Shown here: positions 45,050 to 54,600 of the stretch, one piece after another
Layout: each line of letters starts with the position of its first letter
Numbering within the stretch: the stretch's first letter is position 1
DNA from: a virus
Direction: 5' to 3' (one strand)
DNA length: 64,000 bases
Virus record (IMG/VR): IMGVR_UViG_3300042906_000857
Location: 108,158 to 172,157 of that record
Translations under genes and position numbers: made by a program
Notes under the pieces: generated by a model
Databases searched by the model: none
The model's input: the letters and a program-made list of their open reading frames with translations, nothing else
Told to the model about the DNA's origin: nothing

Positions 45050-45257
45050 AAAAACTGCCACCGTCAAATTGTATATCTGATGCTGGTCCAGGTACACTTG
45101 AAATGTATCCTCCACCACCAATAGGTATAACTTCATTATTACTTGTTCCAATAAACAATGTATTTGAAACAAAAGAGTATGCTAATTCACCATCCGACAA
45201 TGAAGTCGGTGTTGCAGTAACATACGAACGTAAAATCTGTATCGTTGTATTTGCCAT
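45048..45257 (-). CDS. tiny protein consisting of the fibre N-terminal module
   Basis: A 69-residue protein (MANTTIQILRSYVTATPTSL, GELAYSFVSNTLFIG, IQFDGGSF). It is essentially the N-terminal module of the next fibre (43228-45003: GELAYSYQSNTIFIG) plus the shared DGG-S-F ending, with the whole central shaft missing. It may be a remnant of a deletion, or a small adaptor that uses the same docking interface. The gene is open, properly spaced and its start is adjacent to the preceding gene's stop, so it is probably translated. Confidence 0.72.
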   Translation of the reverse strand: MANTTIQILRSYVTATPTSLSDGELAYSFVSNTLFIGTSNNEVIPIGGGGYISSVPGPASDIQFDGGSF

Positions 45258-45791
45258 TTAGAAAAACCCTGCGTCAGCACCAGTAAATGCCAAATATGTA
45301 ACTGAATTTGCCACAGCTGCAGCTAATCCTCCAACAGGTATTTCTCCATTAACTGTATTTACCGGAACAAAACCACCTTGTGGAGTCACAACCATTGCAA
45401 TTGGGTTTGGATATGCAGCAGTCGGTGCAGCTGAAAATGCAACTGAACCTGTCTCAGCATCCGATTTAATAACTGTTCCATCCAAATCAATAGTGTTTCC
45501 AGACAAATACAAACTTCTAAATTTCTGTGTTCTACTACCCAAGTCGTAAGTTCTCGATGATGTTGGTAATAAATGTCCAGAAACTGGTGTCGCTGCGCCT
45601 AAAGGTTTTACATCAAAAGTTTTTGTTTGTGCATTATAAACAATCACTTCACCCGTGTTTGCAGTACCAACATTCAAGTCGGTAGAACTTCTTAACGTTT
45701 TGGTACCGTAAGATAGAGTCTGTACTCTTGTCTTTTGTCCTTCAACCTTAACTTTAATTGTTGCTGGTTGTCTAACTGTTACTGTGGCCAT
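45258..45791 (-). CDS. putative fibre-associated structural protein
   Basis: A 177-residue protein starting MATVTVRQPATIKVKVEGQ with a beta-rich tract (VQTLSYGTKTLRSSTDLNV, EVIVYNAQTKTFDVKPLG), then SGHLLPTSSRTYDLGSRTQKFRSLYLSGNTIDLDG. The SS-x-T-Y-D-L-G-S-x-x-x-x-F-x-x-L-Y-L-S-G-N-T-I motif is common in phage tail-fibre proteins (knob segment before a fibre shaft). The end is LAFTGADAGFF. No catalytic motif. It abuts the 69-residue gene and the BppU-like gene. Confidence 0.8.
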   Translation of the reverse strand: MATVTVRQPATIKVKVEGQKTRVQTLSYGTKTLRSSTDLNVGTANTGEVIVYNAQTKTFDVKPLGAATPVSGHLLPTSSRTYDLGSRTQKFRSLYLSGNTIDLDGTVIKSDAETGSVAFSAAPTAAYPNPIAMVVTPQGGFVPVNTVNGEIPVGGLAAAVANSVTYLAFTGADAGFF

Positions 45792-45800
45792 ATTAGTCCT

Positions 45801-46142
45801 TTAAAAAACAGTAACTTGGGGTAAAACGTTTACAACTCCTTCTAAAACTCTAGAAACTGTGTTTGAAGAATCTTTGATGAGTACGTCATACACATATCTA
45901 CCAGCAGATATATTTGCTGTGTTTGCGTTTGACAATGACATAACCAAAACACCTTCAAGTGGATCATTAATTTCAATTACAAAATTTGCTGTTGTACTGT
46001 TAGAATAATAAGATTTTTTCATAACAGCTTTAACTTGACAACCAGTTAAAACAAAAGGCGAACCATCAGCCTGGTCCAGAGATATCGATGTATTGTAATC
46101 TGAACCTTGTTCTAAAAATAATTCTTGGTAACCTGCTGGCAT
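45801..46142 (-). CDS. beta-sandwich adaptor-like protein (BppU N-terminal type)
   Basis: A 113-residue protein: LFLEQGSDYNTSISLDQADGS, then LTGCQVKAVMKKSYYSN, FVIEINDPLEGVLVMSLSNA, SAGRYVYDVLIKDSSN and VLEGVVNVLPQVT. The pattern Q-G-x-D/T-x...D-G-S-x-F-x-L-T-G, R/K-K-S-Y-Y, Y-V-Y-D-V-x-I and V-x-E-G-x-V-x-V-x-P-x-V-T is a recurrent marine phage structural protein that resembles the N-terminal beta-sandwich of phage baseplate upper proteins. A late octamer plus hairpin hiding its ribosome site precedes it. Confidence 0.8.
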   Translation of the reverse strand: MPAGYQELFLEQGSDYNTSISLDQADGSPFVLTGCQVKAVMKKSYYSNSTTANFVIEINDPLEGVLVMSLSNANTANISAGRYVYDVLIKDSSNTVSRVLEGVVNVLPQVTVF

Positions 46143-46147
46143 TATTG

Positions 46148-46162
46148 ACCCCTTTTAGAGGT
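46148..46162 (-). promoter_or_regulatory. hairpin hiding the ribosome-binding site of the 113-residue gene
   Basis: In minus-strand RNA, ACCUCU (46162-46157) pairs with AGGGGU (46153-46148) around the loop AAA, with one U-G pair. The 3' arm AGGGGU is the Shine-Dalgarno sequence, six bases before the AUG. The 5' arm begins with the last base of the AATAAATA octamer, the same geometry as before gp13. Confidence 0.6.
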
Positions 46163-46169
46163 ATTTATT
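46162..46169 (-). promoter_or_regulatory. late-promoter-like octamer AATAAATA before the 113-residue gene
   Basis: AATAAATA on the minus strand, seven of eight to TATAAATA, in the 32-bp gap between the Gp10-C-like fibre and the 113-residue gene, ending 19 bases before the ATG, exactly as at gp13. Confidence 0.65.
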
Positions 46170-46174
46170 ATACT

Positions 46175-47143
46175 TTAAACCGTTCTTTTCCATACATACA
46201 AAGGAGTAATAACTGGAGAGAAATTACTATTGGCAATGGCTACCCAAGTTCCAAAACCTAAGAGTGTGGATGGATCAGCACTGTTTGAAACATTTAAATA
46301 AACCGAACCTACAGGATATGCAGCAGATAGTGTATTCAACACTGTAGGTATGGTTGGTCTATTTGATAAATCGTTGTAAGAACCTGATGTGGCCACACCC
46401 GCAAGACCAGTTACCGCACCTGCATTGATAGCAATTGCAATATTATTTGCGGAAGTAATTCTTCCTGTTGCATCCAATGTGTATCTTGGCACAACTGCCT
46501 GTCCACCAAAAGAAATTGCAGCAACACCTGTTGCAGGAAGTCTATCTCGATTTAATGTACCTGAAGTAATGTTGTCTGCGTTTGTAGTATCTGTTGTTGC
46601 AGAATTGGCCAGACCAGTCACCGCACCTGAAGCAATAGAAATTGCAATACTATTTGCAGAAGTAATTCTACCTTTGTTATCTACTGTGAATCTGGCTGAT
46701 TGTCCAGTACTTCCCACAGAAGTTGCAGTTACACCACTGATAGCCAACCTTGCGGCCGCCAATGTACCTGATGAAATATTATTTGCATTAGTAGTATCAG
46801 TTGTGGCCGATGCAACGAATGATGGGTAGTTGGTGATCTGAGAGGTTGGTATTGCAATTGCAACCGAATTGGCAGAAGTAATTCTACCTTTGTCATCAAC
46901 CGTAAACCTAGAAACTTGTGTTGCAGAACCGGTTGAGGTTGCTGATACTTTATTCGCCAATCGAACATCAGCAATTGTTCCTGATGTTAGTTGTGCAGTG
47001 TCTATACTAACAGCTGATTCAGACGCAGCAGTAATTCTACCTTGTGAATCAATAGTTATCGATGATATGGTTGCCGCATCACCATATGAACCAGAAGTTA
47101 CTGCTGTATTAGCCAGTACTGATGGCGTTATCTTTGTTGTCAT
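46175..47143 (-). CDS. fibre protein with shortened Gp10-C-like tip
   Basis: A 322-residue fibre. Residues 1-255 are repeats with the motifs S-R-F-T-V-D-D/N-K-G-R-I-T-S-A-N and S-G-T-L-x-x-x-R-L-P/A-x-S-G-V. They also occur in the C-terminal third of the 1410-residue fibre upstream. The C-terminus AAYPVGSVYLNVSNSADPSTLLGFGTW is the start of the phage baseplate Gp10 C-terminal-like domain; but the glycine- and histidine-rich centre (G-G-x-x-x-H-x-L) that normally follows is absent and the chain jumps to an end with LYVWKRTV. This looks like an internal deletion that keeps the ends. The gene is intact and adjacent to the 1410-residue fibre. Confidence 0.8.
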   Translation of the reverse strand: MTTKITPSVLANTAVTSGSYGDAATISSITIDSQGRITAASESAVSIDTAQLTSGTIADVRLANKVSATSTGSATQVSRFTVDDKGRITSANSVAIAIPTSQITNYPSFVASATTDTTNANNISSGTLAAARLAISGVTATSVGSTGQSARFTVDNKGRITSANSIAISIASGAVTGLANSATTDTTNADNITSGTLNRDRLPATGVAAISFGGQAVVPRYTLDATGRITSANNIAIAINAGAVTGLAGVATSGSYNDLSNRPTIPTVLNTLSAAYPVGSVYLNVSNSADPSTLLGFGTWVAIANSNFSPVITPLYVWKRTV

Positions 47144-50100
47144 TTATTTTTGTCCTTTTAATACTTCAATCTCTGCTTTAAGTTCTTTAATTGCTTCAAT
47201 CAAAACGCCAACAATATTTCCATATGAAACGGACATAAATTCTTGTTCACTTGCTGCCTCCATTACTACCTCAGGAAGAATTTCTTTCATCTCCTGTGCA
47301 ATAACACCAACACCTTTTTCACCCGAATCAATTCTTTCATATGTAACGCCACGCATTTTACCTACAGTGTCTAGTGCATTTTCAATTGTCTTAACATTTG
47401 TTTTTAATCTTGCATCAGAATAAGCAGTAACGTTACCACGAGCAATAAAGTTACCAGCTGTGTCTGCGGTAAATCTATATTGTGCGCCGTCAGACCATCC
47501 ACCAATTCTGAAAACGTTATCAGCATCTAGACCCATGTTAATTGCATAAGCACCTGGTCTATGGAATGACATTGAAGCACTGTCACCAATTACACCTGAA
47601 CCAAGAACTGCTAATGTTCCTGATTGTCCGCCATAAGCAACACCTTGTGATGACTTGAAATTGTATACTGATGTAATTGTACCACCGGAAACAGCCGTTA
47701 ATACTGATGCACCATTAACTATAAGGTTTTGTCCTGGTAAATAATAATTTGAACCATCATTGTATAGATACTTTGTACCTGAAGAACTTAAATATATAAC
47801 CCCTGTTGTACCACCACTTCTATATGCACTAATATCACCAGTTGCAGATAATGTAATTTTACCTTGGCCATTGGTTACACTAACTTCACCAGTAAACCCA
47901 GCACCAGTTATTGCAGCATAAGTGGCTGGCAATCTAGCTGCATTTAATATTCCTGATGTAATGTTTGAAGCATTAGTTGTATCAGTTAAAGCACTTGCTG
48001 CGAAATTAGGAAAATCTGAAATTTGTGATTTCTGAATCTGAATAGTTGCATCACTCGCACCAGTAATAACACCTCTATCGTTTACAGTAAATTGTGCAAC
48101 TTTATTTGCACCACCATAAGAATTGGCCACAACACCGGTGGCTGCCAATCGTGCATTAGCCAAAGTACCAGAAATAATGTTGCCTGCATTTGTTGTGTCT
48201 GTTGTAGCAGAAGCAGCAAGTGTTGGGAAGTTAGTAATCTGTGAAGTTGGTATTGCAATTGCCACCGAATTGGCAGAAGTAATTCTTCCTTTAGAATCAA
48301 CAGTAAATCTGGATACTTGCGCTGCCGTTCCAGTTGAAGTTGCTGTTACCTTTTCTGCTAGATTAGAATCACCAACAGTTCCAGAGAGTTTTGATGTTGC
48401 TAGTGATGTTATCCAAGAAGGATTGGCATATGAAACAGAGGTGTATATACCATTTGTTACAGTACCAGCATTACCTGATGTGTTAATTGCATATGTAACA
48501 CCTGATGTTGCTACAGGATCATTCAATACGTTCTTAACAAACTCAGTTGTTGCTAATGCAGTATTACTTGTATTAGCATTCATCGTTGGAGCAAGTACAA
48601 TACCAGTGATTGTACCACCAGACTTGGCTATTTTTCTAGATTCGATATCATCAATTGCAAGTTGAATAGTGTTTGCGGAACCGGAGATTGAACCGGTTGA
48701 TGGACCATACGTAATATTGTTTGCATAGTATGGAAATACTGCATAACCATCAACTTCAACCAGTAGTGTATCACCTGTAGCTGGTGCAGTTGAGAATATA
48801 ATTTTAGAGTTGCTACTATTTGCGGAATATTCCGAATCCAATTGACGAACACCATTAATATATGCTCTCAGTTGAGTATTATTATTAAAGGTTGGTGTGG
48901 TAAATTTATTATTTGAACTGTCACCAGAATAACTTAGTCGAGAAGATACTATTGTTGTTCCTGGTGTTGCACCACCGCCACCTCCTGTACCACCTGGCGC
49001 CCAATAGTAATTGCCTGGACCACCAGTAACCAAACTATATCCTGTTGTGCCAGAACCTGCAGCTTCGGTTACCATATTGGTAAACGCAGCAGACAATGAA
49101 GAAGCACCAGTACCACCTTGACTTGCAGTTAGTGGTGATGTTAAAGATAGTGATGCAAAACTTGGAGAAGCAGTTGTTCTTAAATCTTGTGGTGTACTTA
49201 CAGTTAATGTGTTTGCACCAGTGGCATCGATTGAAATGCCGTTGTTACTATTGAAAGTAATACCACCAGAGTTTGCAGTTATTGAACCGGAAGAACCGTT
49301 AATTGTTGCAATAACTGAATTGGCTTTTGCGTAAGCGGAATTTGCCTTAGAGAAAGCAGGTTCAATCTGTGGTGCAACATTGTTTGCTGCCAAGAAAGCC
49401 GCATTGGCCTTTATGAAGGCGCCGTTAGCATATAGACCAGAATTTACTGCCTTGGTGTCTGCTGTGTTTGCAGCACCAAAACCGGAGTTCGCATAAGAAC
49501 CTGCTGATGCCACGGCAGCCTGCAAGAACGTATTAGCCGCAGTGATTGTGTTGTTTAATGTGTTTGCAACAGCAGAAGATGCAACATTGGTTGAACTTGT
49601 AGAAGTTAACGAAGCACTAATTTGTTCGTTAGTTAAAATTCTATAATAACTATTTGATGATACGTTAATTGTATCAAAGAATTTACTTGTTTCATTCCAA
49701 CGAATCGCAGCATTTGTACTACCAGTACCTCTGTTTACTTCAAAGTAACTAATTTGTGGTGTGTTGGTACCGTTATTAATTGTGAATGTGTTTGAGTTAT
49801 ATACAGTGGTGCCGTTGATAACAAAGTTGCCACCAATAGACAAGTTACTTTGTACTGATAGGTTATTAACAAACGCCGATGCTGAATTAGCATCAATCAA
49901 TTGAGATACAGATAATGTTTGAGTGTTTGCGGAATTATTTGCTTGTACATTGTCTGTATAAACTATAGCGGAAACAAATGCTGTTGGTGCAGAAATACTT
50001 GAGTTTGCTACCAAGAAATTTGTATAGGTTGTATTTACAACCGAAGCATTCGATGTATTAACTGATGTGTTTGCTTGCAATACATTAACGAGAGTTCTTT

Positions 50101-51376
50101 CCGAAACAGAAAGTACTTGAGTATTTGCGGAAGTGTTTGCTTGCAATACATTTGTTGATGTTCTGCCGGATACCGAAGCATCAGCCGTAGATATGGAATT
50201 ATTTGCAATTAAATATTTTGTGTAACTTGTATTAAAAACACTAGAATTAGATGTGTTTGTAGATGAAGTTGCTTGTAGAATACGAGTCTCAGTTAAACCA
50301 TCAACTGTAATTGTTGGTGTAATTATTGCAACATTAGCTTCAAAGTTATCACTTAAACTATTTGTTGTAAATATTGTGCCCGTAATTACATTCGATGATG
50401 ACTCTAATGAATCAGTTCTTATGAAATTTGCAACTGCATTTACTGTATTCACCGTATTCGCATTTATAATATTACCAAATATTGTATTGGAAATAAAAAC
50501 ATCAGGTGTTGATAACGATAAGTTGGCATTCAATGTATTCGATGATATAATATGAACGGCATTTATATTGCTTGCTCGTATAAAAGTATTTGCCACCAAT
50601 GTATTAGTATAAACGGTGCCTGTTATAGATATATTGGAAGTATTAACCGATGAGTTGGCCTGTACAACATTGGCATATAATGTGTGAACAATGGAAGCGT
50701 TCGATGTATTAACTGACGAATTCGCCTGCAATAAATTAGAAAAGATGCCTGTTGTTGCAGACATTGCTGCAGCATTTATAATAGTATTTGCTTGTAGTGA
50801 AGTTGTAGTTATACTTGTATTGGCTTGCAATCTACTTGTGTGTACAAAAGTGTTGGCAACCAATGTGTCTGTTGTTACATTGGTATTTGCACGTAATATA
50901 TCAGTAAAAGTTCTACCTGTAACTGTTAAGTTTGCAGTGTTAACACGTTGTCGTGCTTCTAAGATATTTAATTCTAAATTTCCACCAACTATTAGATCAC
51001 CACCAACTAACGCATTGTTTGAAACTTGTAAAGCATTACCAGTACCGAGAACGTATAAGGTAGTACCAACATTGGCACGACCTGTTGTTGCGATACTTAA
51101 ACCTGTATTGGTAAATAATCCTTGGCCTTGTAACGTCAGATTATTTTGTATCGTTGCAGAAGAACCTACTCCTTGCACCAACAATTCTTTTTGTACAATG
51201 ATATTGCCATTTGATTGCAAGGCATTTTGAGTGGATTCTGAAAGATATAATGTGCCAGAATCTTTAATATAATTGCCTTTGCCAAGAGCATTATTCTCAG
51301 CAATCAATTCATCAGTTGCAGTCAACCAATGGCCGAATGTGTTGGCATAACTTAAAGAGGTAATCGTATTAGCCAT
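47144..51376 (-). CDS. long tail fibre with C-terminal S74 chaperone domain
   Basis: A 1410-residue fibre. Residues about 1-560 consist of 20-22-residue repeats such as L-Q-A-N-T-S-V-N-T-S-N-A-S-V-x-N-T-x-Y-T and V-A-N-x-x-I-S. Heptads follow at about 640-680 (YANGAFIKANAAFLAAN). A beta domain lies at about 800-880 (NNKFTTPTFNNNTQLRAYINGVRQ) and further beta repeats follow (SRFTVDSKGRITSANSV). The last 91 residues (Ser1320 onward: SDARLKTNVKTIENAL, VGVIAQEMKEILPEVV) form an intramolecular chaperone (peptidase S74), with Ser1320 and Lys1325 as the conserved dyad; it trimerises the fibre and is then cut off. Autocleavage before Ser1320 is predicted from the family. Confidence 0.9.
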   Translation of the reverse strand: MANTITSLSYANTFGHWLTATDELIAENNALGKGNYIKDSGTLYLSESTQNALQSNGNIIVQKELLVQGVGSSATIQNNLTLQGQGLFTNTGLSIATTGRANVGTTLYVLGTGNALQVSNNALVGGDLIVGGNLELNILEARQRVNTANLTVTGRTFTDILRANTNVTTDTLVANTFVHTSRLQANTSITTTSLQANTIINAAAMSATTGIFSNLLQANSSVNTSNASIVHTLYANVVQANSSVNTSNISITGTVYTNTLVANTFIRASNINAVHIISSNTLNANLSLSTPDVFISNTIFGNIINANTVNTVNAVANFIRTDSLESSSNVITGTIFTTNSLSDNFEANVAIITPTITVDGLTETRILQATSSTNTSNSSVFNTSYTKYLIANNSISTADASVSGRTSTNVLQANTSANTQVLSVSERTLVNVLQANTSVNTSNASVVNTTYTNFLVANSSISAPTAFVSAIVYTDNVQANNSANTQTLSVSQLIDANSASAFVNNLSVQSNLSIGGNFVINGTTVYNSNTFTINNGTNTPQISYFEVNRGTGSTNAAIRWNETSKFFDTINVSSNSYYRILTNEQISASLTSTSSTNVASSAVANTLNNTITAANTFLQAAVASAGSYANSGFGAANTADTKAVNSGLYANGAFIKANAAFLAANNVAPQIEPAFSKANSAYAKANSVIATINGSSGSITANSGGITFNSNNGISIDATGANTLTVSTPQDLRTTASPSFASLSLTSPLTASQGGTGASSLSAAFTNMVTEAAGSGTTGYSLVTGGPGNYYWAPGGTGGGGGATPGTTIVSSRLSYSGDSSNNKFTTPTFNNNTQLRAYINGVRQLDSEYSANSSNSKIIFSTAPATGDTLLVEVDGYAVFPYYANNITYGPSTGSISGSANTIQLAIDDIESRKIAKSGGTITGIVLAPTMNANTSNTALATTEFVKNVLNDPVATSGVTYAINTSGNAGTVTNGIYTSVSYANPSWITSLATSKLSGTVGDSNLAEKVTATSTGTAAQVSRFTVDSKGRITSANSVAIAIPTSQITNFPTLAASATTDTTNAGNIISGTLANARLAATGVVANSYGGANKVAQFTVNDRGVITGASDATIQIQKSQISDFPNFAASALTDTTNASNITSGILNAARLPATYAAITGAGFTGEVSVTNGQGKITLSATGDISAYRSGGTTGVIYLSSSGTKYLYNDGSNYYLPGQNLIVNGASVLTAVSGGTITSVYNFKSSQGVAYGGQSGTLAVLGSGVIGDSASMSFHRPGAYAINMGLDADNVFRIGGWSDGAQYRFTADTAGNFIARGNVTAYSDARLKTNVKTIENALDTVGKMRGVTYERIDSGEKGVGVIAQEMKEILPEVVMEAASEQEFMSVSYGNIVGVLIEAIKELKAEIEVLKGQK

Positions 51377-51377
51377 T

Positions 51378-51599
51378 TTAACCTTTTTCTAATAGTTTTA
51401 TTATCAAGCTTTTAATCTCAGTTAAATCTTGTTTCATGTCATTTATCTCAGACTTAACCTTATTTATTTCTTCCCTTTGGGCTTCCATCCCACGGCGTTT
51501 CGCCAAATACTCATCTAACCCAGTTCTATCTTGGTTAATAATGGCACCATTTCTAGTGTCTCGCACCATCTTAGTGCCTTGAACCTTTAAATAACTCAT
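51378..51599 (-). CDS. small coiled-coil protein of the tail region
   Basis: A 73-residue protein: MSYLKVQGTKMVRDTRNGAIIN, then a helix and a coiled coil (REEINKVKSEINDMKQDL, IKSLIIKLLEKG). Proteins with the same start, MSYLKV-x-G...MVRD-x-x-x-G-A-I-I/L-N, recur in the structural region of T4-like marine phages. I know no function. It is one base from the 1410-residue fibre start and four from the DUF4815-type protein, so it might act in attaching the fibre to the baseplate. The coiled-coil end suggests a partner. Confidence 0.82.
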   Translation of the reverse strand: MSYLKVQGTKMVRDTRNGAIINQDRTGLDEYLAKRRGMEAQREEINKVKSEINDMKQDLTEIKSLIIKLLEKG

Positions 51600-51602
51600 A
51601 TA

Positions 51603-54600
51603 TTATATTGTTGTGTTAGTATTTGATGGTAAAGCAATGCATCTCATATCAGACAAGTGAGGAATAACTGTGTTGTCCGTTGTTGTTAATACAATTTTCA
51701 AAGCAAATTGACTAAATGTATAATAAGTTTGGCCGTTATTACTCAAGTAAGAAACAAATCCTTGGTCTCTGCCTGCTGTTCCTGGTGCAAAAGTATATTC
51801 GTGTGTATCATCTCTCGTTAATGAGTACAATGTATCACATGTATTAGTCTTTGTCATTAGTTGCCAGTATCCATCATCAAAACTTTGTGTATCATTTCTA
51901 CTCAACGCTTTGTAGTATACTGATATGTCGGTGCCAACTGGACGATATGCACCCAAATAAACACTTAAGTCACCAGAATCAAAGCCTGCTTCCAATACAA
52001 CCTTTTTGGTAATATATTTTGTTGCAGCAGGACCACCTTGAGTAGAAGTCTCACCTGCCACAATAGCAGTTGCACCAGTTCCTGGTGTGGTATTTGCATC
52101 GACAATGGTGATTGTAGGTGTCTGAATATATCCTGCACCTGGAGTGGTTATGGTTATACCAGTGACTACGTTACCAGTAAACACTGGTGATGCGTATGCC
52201 TGTTCACTATCTTTACCTGTTGGTGAAGAAATGGTAACTGATGTGGTATTCGCATTGTAACCTGTACCACCAGAAATAATCGAAATCAAACTGTTTGACA
52301 GTGGACAATTATTAATATCATATTGAATTGCAAACAAAGTTGTACCAGCATCAGAAAGTACAGGACTCACTGCATCATCTACTGAATACAATGATGCATA
52401 CAGAGAGAATGATGTTTCGGAATTAGCTCGCAAAACTCTCTCACCTTTATTATCGTTTAGGTATATGTGGTCAAACATTGTCGTACCATATTTACCTGGA
52501 TTAATATTTTCTTCAAATGTGTTTGTACCGTTCTGCAAAGTTGCATCATATGTGTAAGAAATATCTGTACTTGAGGGAACAAAATCAGTTGTTGTCACAT
52601 TGAAAGCGCCAACTAACATATCTTCATTTGAAATTCCAGTACCAGTAATATCAACTGTTGTGTTGGCATTTTTGTAGTAATCAATTTGTTCCGCAATCAA
52701 AGTTCTTTGTGGCATCTTCTTAGGAAGAACCATTCGCACAGAAGGAGTTTGAGTGGTATCAAATTTGCAACGTTCTAGTGTGAACATCATTGCTTGATTT
52801 TGATCGGCATCCCAAGTCACTGAATTTTGTGATAAGAATAAACCACCAACATATGGTGCCTTAGAAATCTTAGTGATTGAACTTGGATACGGATCACTCG
52901 CAAGATTCTTAACAGAAGATGGCAATGCATTATCACCGTTCGCCGCAGTCCACACCGTATACTCATTTGAATCACTTTTTAATATGAATGCATAAAATGT
53001 ATTTGGTTTAATATACACAGGAGACTTGAATTTAAATTCGGTGTAAGATGATGAATCCAAATACTGTGGTGAACTGGAGACTTTAATCTGATTAGCTGGT
53101 AAAGTAACAATAGAATTATCTAAAGTGTTACCGTTAGGATAACCATTTAATGTTCCAACTATCGAGAATTTCACTGGTGATGAATCTGTTGCTGGTTTAG
53201 AAGCAAAAAATACTCTAGCGGAAGAAAGGAATATACCGTTAGGGTAATTCGTAGCATCAACAAGGAAAGTTTGTGCAACCGGGTCGCTAAAGCCGCCGTT
53301 ATCGACTGGTCTTGGCACAGGAGGAGGTGGAGGTGGAACCAATTGACTATAAAACGAGTTGGTTGCCGTTGTTGAGGTGCTTCTTGTAAGGTAAACGTCT
53401 TGTTTTAGTGTTTGAATAAACGTATTCTTTGCGCCAGCTGGTGATGCACCAAAATCTATATTTTGTTTGTTTGCTTGTAGGCCTTGAGCATAGAATGTAC
53501 CATCGGCAGTTGTTGTTATTGAACCAACATTGTTGTTGATTCTGTTGTCCATGTGAAACTCTCTGGTGCCAGTATGGAATTTATTTTCTGGTAAATTAAA
53601 TAAACCATAGAAACTACCTTCTTCATTAGTTACCAAAGGTCCAATGGAGTAAGCATCGTTAACTGCACAAGACATTGCAGGTGCAAATTGAATAACTTTT
53701 GATGTTCCATTATAAGATGAAATGACTGCGGATTGTCCTGCACCTGTTCCGCCACTGATATAGATTGTTTGGCCAACATAGTGTCCATTGGTTGCAGATG
53801 CTAATGGTGACAATGTTATTTGTGTTGAATTTGCAACAGCTTTAACAGTATTACCGTTATGTGCGGTACTAGTTACTATACCTTGACCCGTAGTGGATTG
53901 ATATGTACCTGTTGCATTAAAGAATGCATTTTGTAATGACACACCATTATTATAAGTTGTTGTATTCCCATCCGCAATCACATATAGACGTATATTGGCT
54001 GAATTTGGATAATCATATATTCCAACAATCAATCCTGTTGGTACAAAATTGCCAGCAGAATAATATCCAACCACTTGACCTTCAATGAATGCACCAGCAA
54101 CATCTGTCAATTCAATTACATTGGCTTTATATGTATAATTGTCAACATCAACTGTATCGAAGAAGGCATGCATTGTTGTATTGTATAACATACCTGTAGC
54201 TTTAACCACAAGTGCTTGTGATCTTATCCATGGCATTATACTAATATCGGTAATGTAACCATTGTTCAACGCATATGTATTACCAATGTTACTGTATTGT
54301 CCTAGTACATTTGTTTGTTGTTGATTTAATGTTGTATTATATGTCTGTGTGGTAGTTTGTTGTTGTGTGTTTAGTAAACCAACAGAATTCCATTGTGCAT
54401 TAATTGTCTGCCATGCAGATTGTGTGGTAGTTTGTACAGTTGTACCAGAAACGGTCTGCCAATCACCAACCTGTAAGGTGTTTACTGTATCAGAACTTTG
54501 GTAAACGTGTAGATTAGGGTCAGTAATTAACAATGATGGAGAATAAGAAGTGTCAACCCATGTATCAACGTTTGGTGAAAGCTCAACTGTACCCTTTGCG

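Noticed and set aside
19055-51599. A diversity-generating retroelement acting on the fibre genes
   Set aside because: No reverse transcriptase gene, no template repeat and no adenine-biased variable repeat were seen; the near-identical repeats are simple direct repeats.
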